From Thalassia testudinum (taxonomy: Eukaryota > Streptophyta > Magnoliopsida > Alismatales > Hydrocharitaceae), in assembly GCA_037157565.1 (NCBI GenBank), contig JAZHRO010000063.1, positions 91,292,001 through 91,356,000 on the forward strand: a DNA stretch of 64,000 nt, given 5' to 3'. The notes beneath the pieces were generated by a model. That model was not told where the DNA came from and searched no databases. It saw nothing but the letters and a program-made list of their open reading frames with translations. This document shows positions 12,084-22,983 of the stretch, piece by piece (positions within the stretch are counted from its first letter, which is position 1; every line of letters begins with the position of its first letter). A program made the position numbers and the translations under genes.

Positions 12084-13960
12084 ATGGAGAATCAGGATCC
12101 TGAAGGAGAAGGCCAGGTACCCAACTTTCAGAATTAATTAGAGCAACTCACTGATCTATTTCATGCATTCATGAATCCCCCATCGCTCTCGCAGATGTGA
12201 GATAATTACAATCCCATGGCCGTAGCTATCAAACCCAAGGTGCGAATCTCAGCTGGAGGACCTGATATTGAATTGAAGCTGAATCTGATCAGCGTGATCC
12301 TCAAATTTCATGGCTTGAACTCTGAAGATCCTTTTTTATCACATCAAACAACTGAAACATCTAGCCTAGACTTTTGGACCACCTATTCAGAATTAGGACA
12401 TCTTGCTCATGAAGTTATTCTCCTCTCTCATGAACAAGGCTGTCCATTGGTATCAAACCTTGACTTGATTGATCAGCACATGGGAGGAACTAAAAGCTAA
12501 ATTTCTAAAGAAATTCTTCTTGGTTGGTTGCACTAATGTCATAAGGCACCAGATCACGCATTTCACGCAGAATGCAGGAGAACCACTTCATGAGGCATGG
12601 GATCACTTTTTGGATCTCAAGCAGAAATGCCCTTATCAGTAAGTTCCTAAATGGGAACAAGTCTAGTCTTTTTACCAGGGACTCCGTGATGACATCAGAC
12701 TATTTGTCAATGCAACCTGTGGTAGCAACATCATGGGTTAGCATGAAGTCATCGTTTGAGAGATTCTCGAGAACATGTGAGAGAGCTCCATAAACAATGA
12801 GTTTATGGGTGTGTTCAACCAGACGACCACCCGCGCATTGACAAACATGCGAGGGGCACACGAAACATGAGATCTATTCGCATCCGTCAACATGGAATTG
12901 GTGGCCAGTCGCCTGGATAAGGTCTCCATCATCAAGAAGAAGGTGGATGAATTGACTCGACACCTGTAAAGAGCCACCTCTTCATAGCAAAACACGTATG
13001 CACATTTGCCCTCAGGTAGGGAGGTCGTACATAACATTCGCCACCAGGCATATTAAGGGATGGATACGTATCCAACCCCGTCTGATCCTGGTTTGGGAGG
13101 AATCTCTGGTCCATCCTACTCTAGTTGGGGGAACTTTGAACCCTCATACCTTAATTACTTTGGAGTTCCTCAAACCTGCGAGGATCTCCAAGCCACCTAG
13201 AATTATCCTTTCTCCAACTCATATAACCCTGGATGGCACAATTATCTCAATTTTTCCTGGTCAGGGAATAATTAGAATTTCATATCTCAATTCCAACCCC
13301 GACCATAGAATCTGCACTTGTATTAGCCCACTCAGCCTAGGCCCAACCCGAATTTCCAAACCGAGCCTACCAAGGAAGAACAAATGAGCTTGATTTTGCA
13401 AACCTTGGCTAAGATGCAGAAGACCAATGCGGCCATATAGAAACAACATAAGGAAGAAATCACTGAGGTCCGCAACCAACTCGCACAAATGATGTGGGCT
13501 CACTAGCCTGGTGCACTTCCTTCCCAACCTCTACCGAATCCAAATAACGTGTCAACCTAGAAACACGTGGTGAACCAAATCCAGGGCCAGGCTTGCTACA
13601 CCCAGCCAGACCCATCGAATCATACCTGTGTGTTTGGAGTTGCTACTCCCACATCTGATTTTAATCAAGCCTCAATGCAACCCTGCCATTCCACAATAGG
13701 GTCCAATCCTGTCGCCTCAGCTTCCACATTATGATTGTGCTATGATCAATGTTGTTGGTGTAAGAAAGGATCACAAGACCAGGTCCCATGGCCCTTCTCC
13801 CAAATCTATCCCATCCCATGATCAACACAACAAGGTGGAGGACAAAACCAAGAGGTGGAAGCAAAACCCATCCCTCAGGCTAGTCAATCCATTCCCCTAT
13901 CCCAAATCTTACCCCACCTCTGACTATCTGAATCAGAATAATGGGATCATTGAGGAATGG
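12084..13960 (+). pseudogene. gag: gag of element C (Ty3, Athila-like), decayed
   Basis: The frame opens with ATG at 12084 (MENQDPEGEGQ) and can be followed with several stops and frame changes. Gag-domain landmarks include GLNSEDPF near 12310, then WEELKAKFLKKFF near 12490, ITHFTQ...EPLHEAWDHF near 12560 and LKQKCP near 12620, the order found in plant Ty3 Gag. Downstream are the NPGWHNYLNFSWS stretch (about 13220-13260) and a coiled region near 13400. It would form the virus-like particle in the cytoplasm. At least six stops make it inactive. The same layout is seen in K at 48974-50640. Confidence 0.85.
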
Positions 13961-14084
13961 AGAAGTCACTATCCCGTTACTCGATATCCTCGCTCTCAAC
14001 TCCATCTCACCTGACTTATCCAAAAAAGAGCTAGAGGAATCCTCGCAAAGGAAGTTAGCACTATCTGAAAATGTGAGTGCTATA

Positions 14085-14520
14085 ATCCAAAATAGTCTAC
14101 CTCCTAAGAAATCCAATCTAGGAACCCCGTTGATCCCTTACAAGATCGGTGGTACAAATTTTAGTTGTATTGGATCTTAGCACTTTGGTCAACCTAATCC
14201 CAACTACCCTATTTGATAAACTATGGATAGGACGCTAAAACCTGCTGACGTTACTCTGTAATTAGCTGACCTAACAGTAATCACCTCGATTGGGTTGGTA
14301 GAGTATGTGGTAATTAGAGTCAAAGATTTCAGCTACTTAGCTGATTTTCTAGTTCTTGACGTGGATGAGCCGCAACAAATACAAGATATGCCTTTGAATT
14401 TGGGGAGACCTTTCTTGGCTAATGCAGGAGCCATAATCAATTGTGAATCAGGGCACATGACAATCGCCTCTGGAGATAAGTAAATTGAGATCAATATTTT
14501 CAAGGCATCATCTAAAGGAA
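14085..14520 (+). pseudogene. pro: Aspartic protease of element C, decayed
   Basis: A retropepsin-like domain. Residues LDLSTLVNLIP around 14168-14200 correspond to the active-site DxG loop; the usual Gly is replaced by Ser. The second landmark, LNLGRPFLANAGAIINCESG, lies around 14394-14455 and matches the LGRPFLA block of Athila-type proteases. Upstream, a leader of the form LPPKKSNLGTPLIP matches LPPKQEDPGTPLIS in K. A stop splits the two halves near 14178 in one frame and the frame shifts. It would have cleaved Gag-Pol within the particle. Confidence 0.85.
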
Positions 14521-15014
14521 AGGAAAAATGTTCGGCAGGACAACTAGGTTTGATTAAGGAACTCATGACCATCACAGCAGTAGAAAACCTAGAACCAGAA
14601 CTTGAAGTTTTCCACATTACAGAGGATCTCAATTCAGCCGAGCATGATTTCATTAAATTGAGAGTATTGGAGGCTTTCACCTTTGATCTTGAGGACGTAT
14701 ACATGGATTTTGGGGAACAGGATGCAGACGTTCAATAGGATTCGGATTTGTATTCCATAGTTCTAGAAACATTCTATGATGATGATCATTTTGAGGATCT
14801 ACAGGAATCAGGCACAATAGGTACTGAGAGTGACCACAATCTAGAGTTTGAATCATTTACGAAATCGAAGTTTTATGATCCAATAGTCACTCTCCAGACA
14901 TTCACCTTTGATTGGGATGAAAATTATAGAGAAGATCCATTAGATGAACTAATCTTCGAGTCATTTCTTGAGGAACTGATCTTGCACCCCATAGAAAAGG
15001 ATCAAGATGAATGA
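14521..15014 (+). pseudogene. Acidic spacer after protease of element C
   Basis: Frames 14550-14738 and 14748-15014 encode Asp/Glu-rich sequence that lies between protease and RT in related elements (compare 51610-51990 in K and 59560-60019 in J). It ends at 15014 and 13 bases later LTR A begins. No RT follows in this orientation, so C either lacked RT, as J does, or lost it. The role of the spacer is not known. Confidence 0.65.
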
Positions 15015-15417
15015 GAGCATCAAATAATGTTATAATCTGCTGATTAAGTGCATTGTGTGGATTGTAGGTAATAAGTTGATCTGAAGAATAAAGAGAAGCT
15101 AGAGCTACAGCAGAGCTAGAGCAAAAGACTTAGGAATAAATAGTAGAAGAAATAATGTAGGGTTGAGATATGCTACTCTACTAAGTAGAAATTAATGCTT
15201 AGATTAAAGTATGAGGAACATTAGGACATCCCTGCACTTATCCTTAGCATTAGGACAACCATATCCCTATCTTTAGTCTCTAGGATAACCCTATCCATGT
15301 CCCTATCCCTAAGCCACCTCCCTATTAGGCTAATTTAGCTAAAAAACCAATACATGGATAGTGCTATCCATGCCCTTATCCACATTATCCCAACTCTTAT
15401 CCCCCTTCCAAGATACC

Positions 15418-18200
15418 TGTTACAACTCAGTTCCCGAATCCTTACAAGACACGAGACCGGACCGACTCGACTAATCCTAAGACCCAATCGTTCAACGAGA
15501 AAGTAACCAAAAAGCAGGAAAGTAAACCACATTCACCATGCTAAGCAACTACCAGTAGAAAGGTACAACAGTAAAGAAGTAAAAACTACTACAGTACATA
15601 TCACCACCACAACAGTAGAAAGTAACAAGTACAAGAACATAAAGAACATAATATAAAGGTACAAGAGTCTACTCACTACAATAGAAAGAAGTACAACAAG
15701 AAGCTACAACTACTGGACCCTACTGGGCCTAGAACCCTTTGCAGCCGTAGGCTCTGGCTACACAACACCTAGAACTAAAAAGGCTTATGAGTACACAACG
15801 TCAGTGAACGCTGAGTAGAGTGGCAACCAACTAACTAAAGTAGTAAAAGTGGACAGGTAGCTGTTATTTTTCAATTATTTTCTTTAACTAATTATTCTTT
15901 TTCATCACTTGGTTTATCCATCAGGTCTCTTTCTTGATCTCGAATATTCCTCGTGGGAACAATCTTGATTGCAGTCCTTTCCGAAGAGTAGAAGGCACAC
16001 GTGGTGCTCTCCTGGTCGGGAGAGTCCCTCGTGGTGATCCTACACCTAGTCAACCACCCCAAGGTCACGGACAGATGTAACGGTGACTACAGCACATGCA
16101 ATAAGCGCACGGGTAGCTATCCCGCACTAGCACGCGGTCAGTCATTTCCATTAGCGAGTGCGCCCAAAGCATAGCACGGAACCAGTATAGGGCCTAGCCC
16201 TCTCAGTAACAGCGGTCTAGCCCCTAAGAACCAAACAGGGGTCTCGCCCCTCCACAGTCTGCACACCCTCGCCTGACTACCCTAGTTTGCCTAGTGGGCC
16301 TAACAAGTTGGTGTAGGGCGGCTAGCTGAACCCTGAGCCCCATGGGGTGGCTAGCTCTCTCCCTACACTAATAGCTCTCCCCGGTACTGTGTACGCGAGG
16401 GCCAAGAAGTCGGTACAGAGTGGCAAATCCTAACCCTGGGTCCCAACTCAAGGGCGGCTAGCTCTGCTCTACACTAAACAGGGGGATTGTCGCTCTCCTT
16501 GGTACTCTGTATTCAAAGGCCAGCTCACTTCCCCACTCACATTTCCAGATCCATTCCATTTATTTCCAGGAGCTCTACTCCTAATTCCCCGTAGGGTTCA
16601 TGCTCATATTCCTCATGCCAAGCCATACCAGGTTTCATCATTTCTATTTCCATTCTCAGGTTATACATATGCAACTCGTATTGCTATCGTTCACATTTCC
16701 ATATACAGGTTATACACAGGTAGCTCGCATTTCCATCATTCACATTTCCATTCTCAATTGATATACATGCAACTCGTATTATGTCATTTAACGTATACCA
16801 CAGGAAATTTACATGCAACAGTTAGCTAGCACAAGTACTTCATATTTTACAGGCAACTGTTATTTATTTACAGGCAATTGTTATCATTCTATCTACTTAT
16901 TCAAGAGTGCAATTCAATCATCCATTATAGACATTTCAAGTGTTTCTCGTCCAAGGATTCATGCCATATCCTAGGTTCTAATCATTCATTCCACACATGC
17001 ATTTAGGTTATAATTAAATTAGGGGGAAGCCACTCTACTAGTAAACCCAGGAGTAGTGGGGGCTTGAATGGCAGGCTCACGTGCCTTAGCAAGCCCCAAA
17101 CCCACAACGAAACGAAGTCCTATCACAAGGATCAATCACAAGGGAATATTCAGAACAGTATAGAAAACCTTCTAATAAGTAGAGGACTCACAAGGAACAC
17201 AACAGTATCTTAATTGCGTAAAATGGAACTCAAACGGGCCCTAAACGGTCAAAAATAGGGTTTCTGTCTCAAATCAGACGTCTGGAACAACTTCCAGACG
17301 TCTTAAAAGTATCCAGTGTCATACCTTAAGCCCTGCGCCAATCCTTAGAAGTCCAGGAACTCTTCTGGACCGTCTGGACCCAGCTCCAGATGTCCGACCA
17401 CCTCTCTGGACGTCTAGAAATGCTTCCCGTCGTCTGGTACGTCGCCCAGACGTCTGAAATGCGTGGGAGGGCGTGTCTCGTACCTTCCCAAAGCGAATCT
17501 TGCACGCAGGCATCGAATCCTCTCAAAAAGGGCATGCAAAGCGGTAGCAGCGGAGTGCCCTGCGTGGCCGTATCCGCAAAGGGGACGTACCTTCGCGAAC
17601 TCTCACCTCAGACGTCTGGAACAGCCTCCAGACGTCCAAACCATCGTCTGAAGGTCACTCCAAATGTCTGATTCTGGGAAAAACCCAGAACCAGAACCTA
17701 CTTCTACTGCTCTCGCGCTGCTCGTGGTCGCACCGCGTCCCCTCGCCTGCAGCTTCAGCTGCAGCTGTGTCGGGGAGGACATCCCTAACACACTCTCCTC
17801 CTCGCGCATGCGCCACTCTGGCTATATGCTCACTGGTGAGCTCCCACGCGAGCTCGCGAGTTTGCTCTCCTCCTCCTCTCCTCACGCCGCTCCTCCTCGA
17901 CGTCGCCCACACGCTCTCTCGCTGGAGTGGAGAAGAAGAGGGGAAGGGCTGGTGGCTAAGAAGTGAGGAGAAACGAGAAAGGAGGGGGTTTTATAGATCG
18001 GTGGGTTAGGGTTTTGCTGGAGGCGGGGTGAGAGAGAAGGGAAGGAAAAACGAGAGTACTGTCTGCGTGCAGCATGTGCGCAAACGCAAGCTCATACTCA
18101 AATTTTTCAATTTCCAGACATCTAGGAAGGTGTCCAGACATCTGACCAGATACCCATAGTCTAGACATCTTAAAAGGCTTAAACAGTACGAGTCTTAACA
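15418..18200 (-). repeat. Solo LTR T (2.8 kb) with GACGTC array
   Basis: TGTTACAACT...TCTTAACA, flanked on both sides by atacc (15413-15417 and 18201-18205). The uninterrupted site survives in LTR B, where ccttctaggatacccttatcc is continuous, which proves the insertion. Only one LTR is present, so the element was reduced by LTR-LTR recombination. A TATAAAA box on the minus strand at about 17992 suggests the minus orientation. It carries six GACGTC palindromes within 17270-17640 plus several one-base variants to 18180. A large solo LTR of this kind fits Ty3 chromoviruses, but that assignment is a guess. GC-rich ORFs at 17655-17966 are not convincing genes. Confidence 0.85.
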
Positions 18201-19247
18201 ATACCCTTATCCCTAAACCTCAATTTCCCCACTTTAGCCAAAACCTGGATAACACTATCCAGATTCCCACTATCCACTATCCCTATACTCAATCCTCTTA
18301 TCCCTAACCCAATTCCCACCTTAGAATCCCATTTAGATCCCTTGACATCCCAATTAGCTCAATTGGAGGTAATTGGGTCAGCCTTGTTCAATTAGGTCTA
18401 GATGAACCTGATTAGGCTAACACTAATCTAATTAGGCTCAAACTAGCCTAATTAGACACAATCCAAACCCAATTTCCTAACCTACATCCAATTGGGTGCT
18501 TTCCTACTTGATTAGGTGCACCTAAATCTAATTGGGTCTATCCAGGATCCAATTGATCCATCCCTACTTATTCAAGTCTAATTAGGCTCAGTAGAACCTA
18601 ATTAGGGTTGGACCTGAATCTGATTGATTCAAATCAACCCAAGCAAGTCCAATTGGATCTACTTAGTCTAATTGCCTAACCCTAGACCCTCCTAAGAACC
18701 AAATTAGGTTCTCACTAAGACCAATTGACTTAGATCATAGTCAATTACAATTGCCTAGTCAATTGGACTCATAGAGTTCAATTGAGCTCTGATCTCAACC
18801 CACACAAGTCTAACTGGATTCAGTGACAGTCCAATTGACCTAAGCCTAACCTAATTGAGTAATCTTACTCTCAATTAGGTTTGCACTCATTCAATTAAAC
18901 TTGTGTCAAGTTTAATTATGCATCTATCTTAGTAATTAGGGTTTCCAACCCTAATTCTATGACCTAACCTAACCCAAACCCTTAAGACCTAACCTAGACC
19001 ACTTAGCCACACACACACATGTTCACGCTCGCACACACACACCCTCACATAGCTTAAAATACACTAAGAGCTCTAGAACTCTTATCCAAGTGTGTTACCT
19101 TGGTTGCTAAACATAGAAACCAAGAGTAATTCAAATTTTCAGATCCACATTTTGTGGATCTAAAAACCACCTCCAACCTCCCTTGGCTGGCCACATAGAG
19201 CTCTCTCTAGAGAGTTCTACACCTCTCTAGAGAGATTACCAAGGGTC

Positions 19248-19256
19248 TATAAAAAG
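19248..19256 (+). promoter_or_regulatory. TATA box and upstream palindromes of LTR A
   Basis: TATAAAAAG is preceded by two copies of CTCTCTAGAGAG between 19203 and 19235. Both the box and the palindromes are kept in LTR B (box at 34122-34130 on the minus strand, palindromes at 34142-34177). This looks like the LTR core promoter. Confidence 0.6.
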
Positions 19257-20043
19257 ATCCCATAGGTGGCCATTTGCACCCATCTTGATTCTTGGCTCCA
19301 TTTAGTATAGCTCCACCTCCATTCACCTCCACCTCCACGACCCCATCACCATGGCCACTCCACCTCCATACCAACTCAAGATCACCCTCTCTTACCCTCT
19401 CCAAGGGCCGACCTAAGCACCATTGGCCACCCCTCCTTTTCCCTACCACCTCAACCTCAAAGTCCATTGGAGACCACCTTCGATGCCCTTCTTTCTGCTA
19501 GATAAGTAGTAGTTCTTCATAAGTTTTCTCTACTTTATTTTCTGCTTAGTAATTTAGCTCTCTCTCCCCCCTCAATGATGCATGTGTAATCTTGTTGTAG
19601 ATCCATGCATTCACTCATTTTCTGCTAGATAGTTTTATGCTTTAAGCTTTCCTGTACAAGCTTTCCTCAAGCTTCGCTGTGTAGCAACCATTCTGGACTA
19701 AATGAAAATCATCCTTATATGTGTGTGTGTGTGTTGCAAAATCACCATGAGCTTCCTTGCCATATTTTCTTGTGATTAAAGTTGCCTATTCTAATTTCTG
19801 CATCTTTAGCAACAATATGTCGTGTATAAATACCTAAAAGTTATTATAAACCGGCATGCATTTTTAAGCAAGTACAGAGAGAGAGAGATTGGAATTAGAT
19901 TTTGCATTTCCAAAACACCTCCCTGAGTTCGATCGGGATTCACCATCTCGTTATTACAAATATTTTTGTTTTGATTGGATTTCGCACTATACTACTACAT
20001 AACGACGATTTTCATATTCGAAAACGCGAAAATCCTATCGAAC

Positions 20044-20202
20044 AACAAGTCACTTGAGATATATCTTTCTGATGATAGCAAAATTACAATTATGCATGAG
20101 AGAATAATAAATAATTACTTTATAATTGCTCCTCCTATCAACATGCATATTTTACTCTCCCTTTTTGTTATCAACAAAAGGATATATCTCAAGTGACTTG
20201 TT
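20044..20202. repeat. 159-bp foldback with 22-bp perfect terminal inverted repeats
   Basis: The 22 bases at 20044-20065 are the exact reverse complement of 20181-20202. The interior is AT-rich and non-coding. The equivalent site beside repeat copy F2 (about 35700-35711) lacks it, so it is an added unit, either a MITE-like transposon or a product of the rearrangement that joined LTR A to F1. No clear target duplication is visible. Confidence 0.6.
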
Positions 20203-20649
20203 ATTAATCATACTTAAACAAGTAAAATTCTACGAACGAAATTTACGTTTTTCTCCCCTTTTTTCAAGTAATATTCTATCAAGCATGATGTCAAATTTAT
20301 CATATGAAAATTATCAAGTTCATGATAAGGAGATTCATGATAGTCTAACATAACGACTATATCAAAATACAATGAAGTGTTGAGTAAGAGTTATACAGTC
20401 CAACATAGATAAATATGTTATCTAAATGCTACTAAGAAAGTGATCTTGATTCTCTCCCTCAAATAATGATCCCTTATCAAGGTTTGATTCTCGTTATTCT
20501 TCTCCCCCTATCAAGTTGCTATCCCAAATTAATTAATTCAATGCTTAGTCAATTTTATATTAAAAACTTATTTATAACTAAGCAGGTAATAAAGATTTAA
20601 CTTTAGGAATCATACCTGCTAAGGTATAAGGAGTTATACCTAATAGCAG
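20196..20649 (+). repeat. Direct repeat F, copy F1
   Basis: This 454-bp AT-rich block matches 35711-36164 in the same orientation. It has no reading frame. On the minus strand it contains two GGGGGAGAA motifs, which resemble the polypurine stretches near the 3' end of copia elements. It abuts the foldback on the left and the copia gag remnant on the right. Its identity is uncertain. Confidence 0.7.
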
Positions 20650-21705
20650 TAGCCAGGTGGAGGGGGTCTCCACCAAAAATCTGGCATCCATTGACATTGT
20701 TGGTTCCACCATCTTTCATAGCCAAATTGATGATTGTTGGCTTGTTGAAGGTTGCCTCTCTAATTGTAATTTCCATGTCGATCTTTCCCATAATCTGCAA
20801 CATAATTTTCCACAAATTTTTTCGATACCCATATTCTTTTGGGTTCGTGGTTGTTAATTCCTTTCAAGTTAAAGGGTCCACTAGACTCTCTTCTATTGGC
20901 CTTTTGATATAAAAATGCATACCTAATATTCTTTTGATTTTCCTTTTTAATGTCCTCATATTTTTCTTCATATGTTCTAATAGAATATTGAGGTCATTAA
21001 GTGTGTCTTTAAAGTGAGTATATCGTTCCTTGAGATCTTATACTTTCTCATGGAACTCTATATTGACAACTCTTGTTACATCTAATTCTCTTTTCTTATT
21101 TTCTAAATCTAGAGATAAACTAAGTTTTTCATTTTCAAAACTAGTGCACTTATCTTTAAGTTTCTTATTTTCTTTCTTTAATCTTTTAGCTAAATTATAT
21201 AAATCATGATATGCATATAATAATTCATCTAAAATAAGGTCAGAGTTTACCTCTTCTTCACTTGATTCTGTTGGTGCCATGAGACATAGATGAATAACTC
21301 CATCTTCGTGACTTTGTTCTCCAATATTTGATTTCGAACTTGGGTTGGAATCATCCCATGTTACTTCTTCATTAGTGGTTTCTTCATGCATGATAGAGAG
21401 CTAGTTCCATATCTCATATGCACTTTTGCATGACACAACTTTGTCAAATTCCTCTCTTGTTAATGCACAAAATAGTGCATTCATGCTTTAGCATTATCTG
21501 TCACTTTCTTCTTCTCTTCTTTCATTAGCCCTTTTTCTTCTTTCTTCTTTGGCATATATTTAGACTCAATGATATGCTAAATCTCAAAGTTCATTGCTTC
21601 AAGAAAAATTTGCATTCTTCTTTTCCAATAATCATAATCTGATCCGTCAAATAGTGGTGGTTGGAAAAATAATTGTCCCTCCATAAAACTTGTTGTTGCA
21701 GCCAT
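20650..21705 (-). pseudogene. gag: gag of copia element D, decayed
   Basis: Read on the minus strand from ATG at 21705, the start is MAATTSFMEGQLFF, then PPLFDGSDYDYWKRRM, the classic N-terminal block of plant copia Gag (UBN2 type). A stop follows near residue 44. Further on, 21391-21038 encodes the acidic EEEVNSD...LLYAYHDLYNLAKRLKKENKKLKDKC segment, a coiled coil typical of the same protein. The last piece (20815-20603) has no zinc knuckle. Protease, integrase and RT are absent; the element is truncated at F1. A copia PBS lies just upstream. Confidence 0.85.
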
Positions 21706-21740
21706 GTGAAGGTAAGGTGTCATGTCTCCTTCACAGTCAG

Positions 21741-21752
21741 GCTATGATACCA
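21741..21752 (-). other. Primer-binding site of copia element D
   Basis: On the minus strand this reads TGGTATCATAGC, one base from TGGTATCAGAGC, the complement of the 3' end of plant initiator tRNA-Met used by copia elements. It lies between LTR D and the gag start, in the right order and orientation. Confidence 0.85.
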
Positions 21753-21754
21753 AA

Positions 21755-22762
21755 TGAGAGGGTGCCTGCAAATCTTACTTGGCCACAAACATAGGATCAA
21801 GTGTGTTATCAATTATAATAAAAATATAGCACACAAAAACAATCCCACAATATACACAAAGATTTATGGTAAAAACCCAAACGGGTAAAAACCACTATCT
21901 AAGCCTCCCAACTTAGGATTTTCTTGACTAGTCGAGGCTAGTCAATCCACTAACGTACCACTTGAACGAGAGTGGCACAACCTCTTACAATGATCCCTTC
22001 TCTTACTAACCTAAAGAGAAGCATAACAATAACAGTAACAACGGATTTCTCCCAACAACTTGGGATCTGTAATCAAAGCAACAAGTAAAATAAAATAATA
22101 TAATCTTATGAAACCTCAAGGAAAGTCAAACTAAATTTTTGCAGAGGTTTGAATCGACATGCTTTGGAGAGTGTGAAAACAGAAGTGGAGAAGCACTTTG
22201 AGAGAAAGCACGAGAGCGCTTTTTCTATATAGATTTCTCTTTGAAAGTGTGTTTTGAAATGAGGGATGTGGAGCCCTAATTATAGATGAAAATGGAGCAT
22301 ATTTGGAATATTGATAAAAATCATTCGAACCTAATTGGTCGATCAATTAACTTAATTGGTCGATCAATTTTCATTTTGATCGATCAATTAACTTAATTAG
22401 TCGATCAATTGCTGATCGATCAAATATTTAATTGGTCGATCAATTACAGGAAAATTGGATTTAACCGTTAGGCTAATTTGGTCAATCATTATTCTTATTT
22501 TGATGGATCAATTGATTTGATCGATTAATTCTAATATTTTGGTCAATCAACACTATTTAAATGTTTATTTTACGATTTAGAAAGGTTTATCTTTAATCCT
22601 GAAGTTCCTTACAGTAATTCCAGACTTAAGAAATATAAAAGAATTAAATGACTAAAGATAATCTTCACTTTGATCCACATGGAGGATAATTGACTTGATT
22701 TGTGCGAGCATGATCTTGAAAGATTAGTTCACAATAAAACATAATTTTGTTTCATCAAAACA
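21755..22762 (-). repeat. 5' LTR of copia element D
   Basis: About 1.0 kb starting TGTTTTGATG at 22762 on the minus strand. It matches the plus-strand LTR E (36189-39715 without the LINE). Between 22322 and 22445 it holds a cluster of GATCGATC/CGATCAATT motifs. The 3' end near the PBS diverges from E, so the exact end is uncertain. Confidence 0.8.
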
Positions 22763-22983
22763 GAGGTACTTACAAAAATACTAGTAATAGGTTTGGAGGT
22801 ACTTAAGTACCAGCCAAGATCCAGACCTGACCAGCCTTAGCCTTAGATTTGCAGTGAAGGTTTCTAAGGCCCGCAAAAACTACCGAGAGGTTTGTTGACC
22901 CCAATGGTTAAAACACCCGTGCATATTCGTAGCAAGTCCAGGTTTAGTTTGTCTATGCATTTTTGATAAGAGAGATAAAGATG
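22763..22983 (-). other. Interior of minus-oriented Ty3 element, distal piece, with TSD of C3
   Basis: About 220 bp of non-coding sequence that rejoins 24945 once solo LTR C3 is removed. The last five bases, agatg (22979-22983), are the left target duplication of C3. It ends at copia LTR D. Nothing coding is visible. Confidence 0.6.

Larger units (their letters stand above)
15028..20044 (+). repeat. LTR A, plus orientation, split by solo LTR T
   Basis: TGTTATAATC...CGAACA. After removal of the insertion 15418-18205 the repeat is about 2229 bp, the same size as its inverted copy LTR B (33356-35581, 2226 bp). Landmarks shared by both are a CA/AT 'aattag-aattgg' field (18340-18960), two CTCTCTAGAGAG palindromes and a TATAAAAAG box at 19248-19256. 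The left flank ends caaataa and the right flank starts acaag, so there is no matching target duplication and it is not a clean solo LTR. ORFs such as 19292-19501 are chance frames in the transcribed part. Confidence 0.85.

Noticed and set aside
12084..15014. Assigning this gag-pro to an element with LTR A, since LTR A follows directly
   Set aside because: The LTR in front of it is LTR C with its PBS, and the 11 bases before LTR A recur in inverse orientation outside LTR B, so the junction looks like an insertion or rearrangement, not an interior-to-3'-LTR border; no polypurine tract precedes LTR A.
17270..17660. Repeated cagacgtctgg words considered as a CRISPR array
   Set aside because: The repeated unit is only about 10 bp and palindromic, the spacing is irregular and the context is a plant LTR; no CRISPR architecture.
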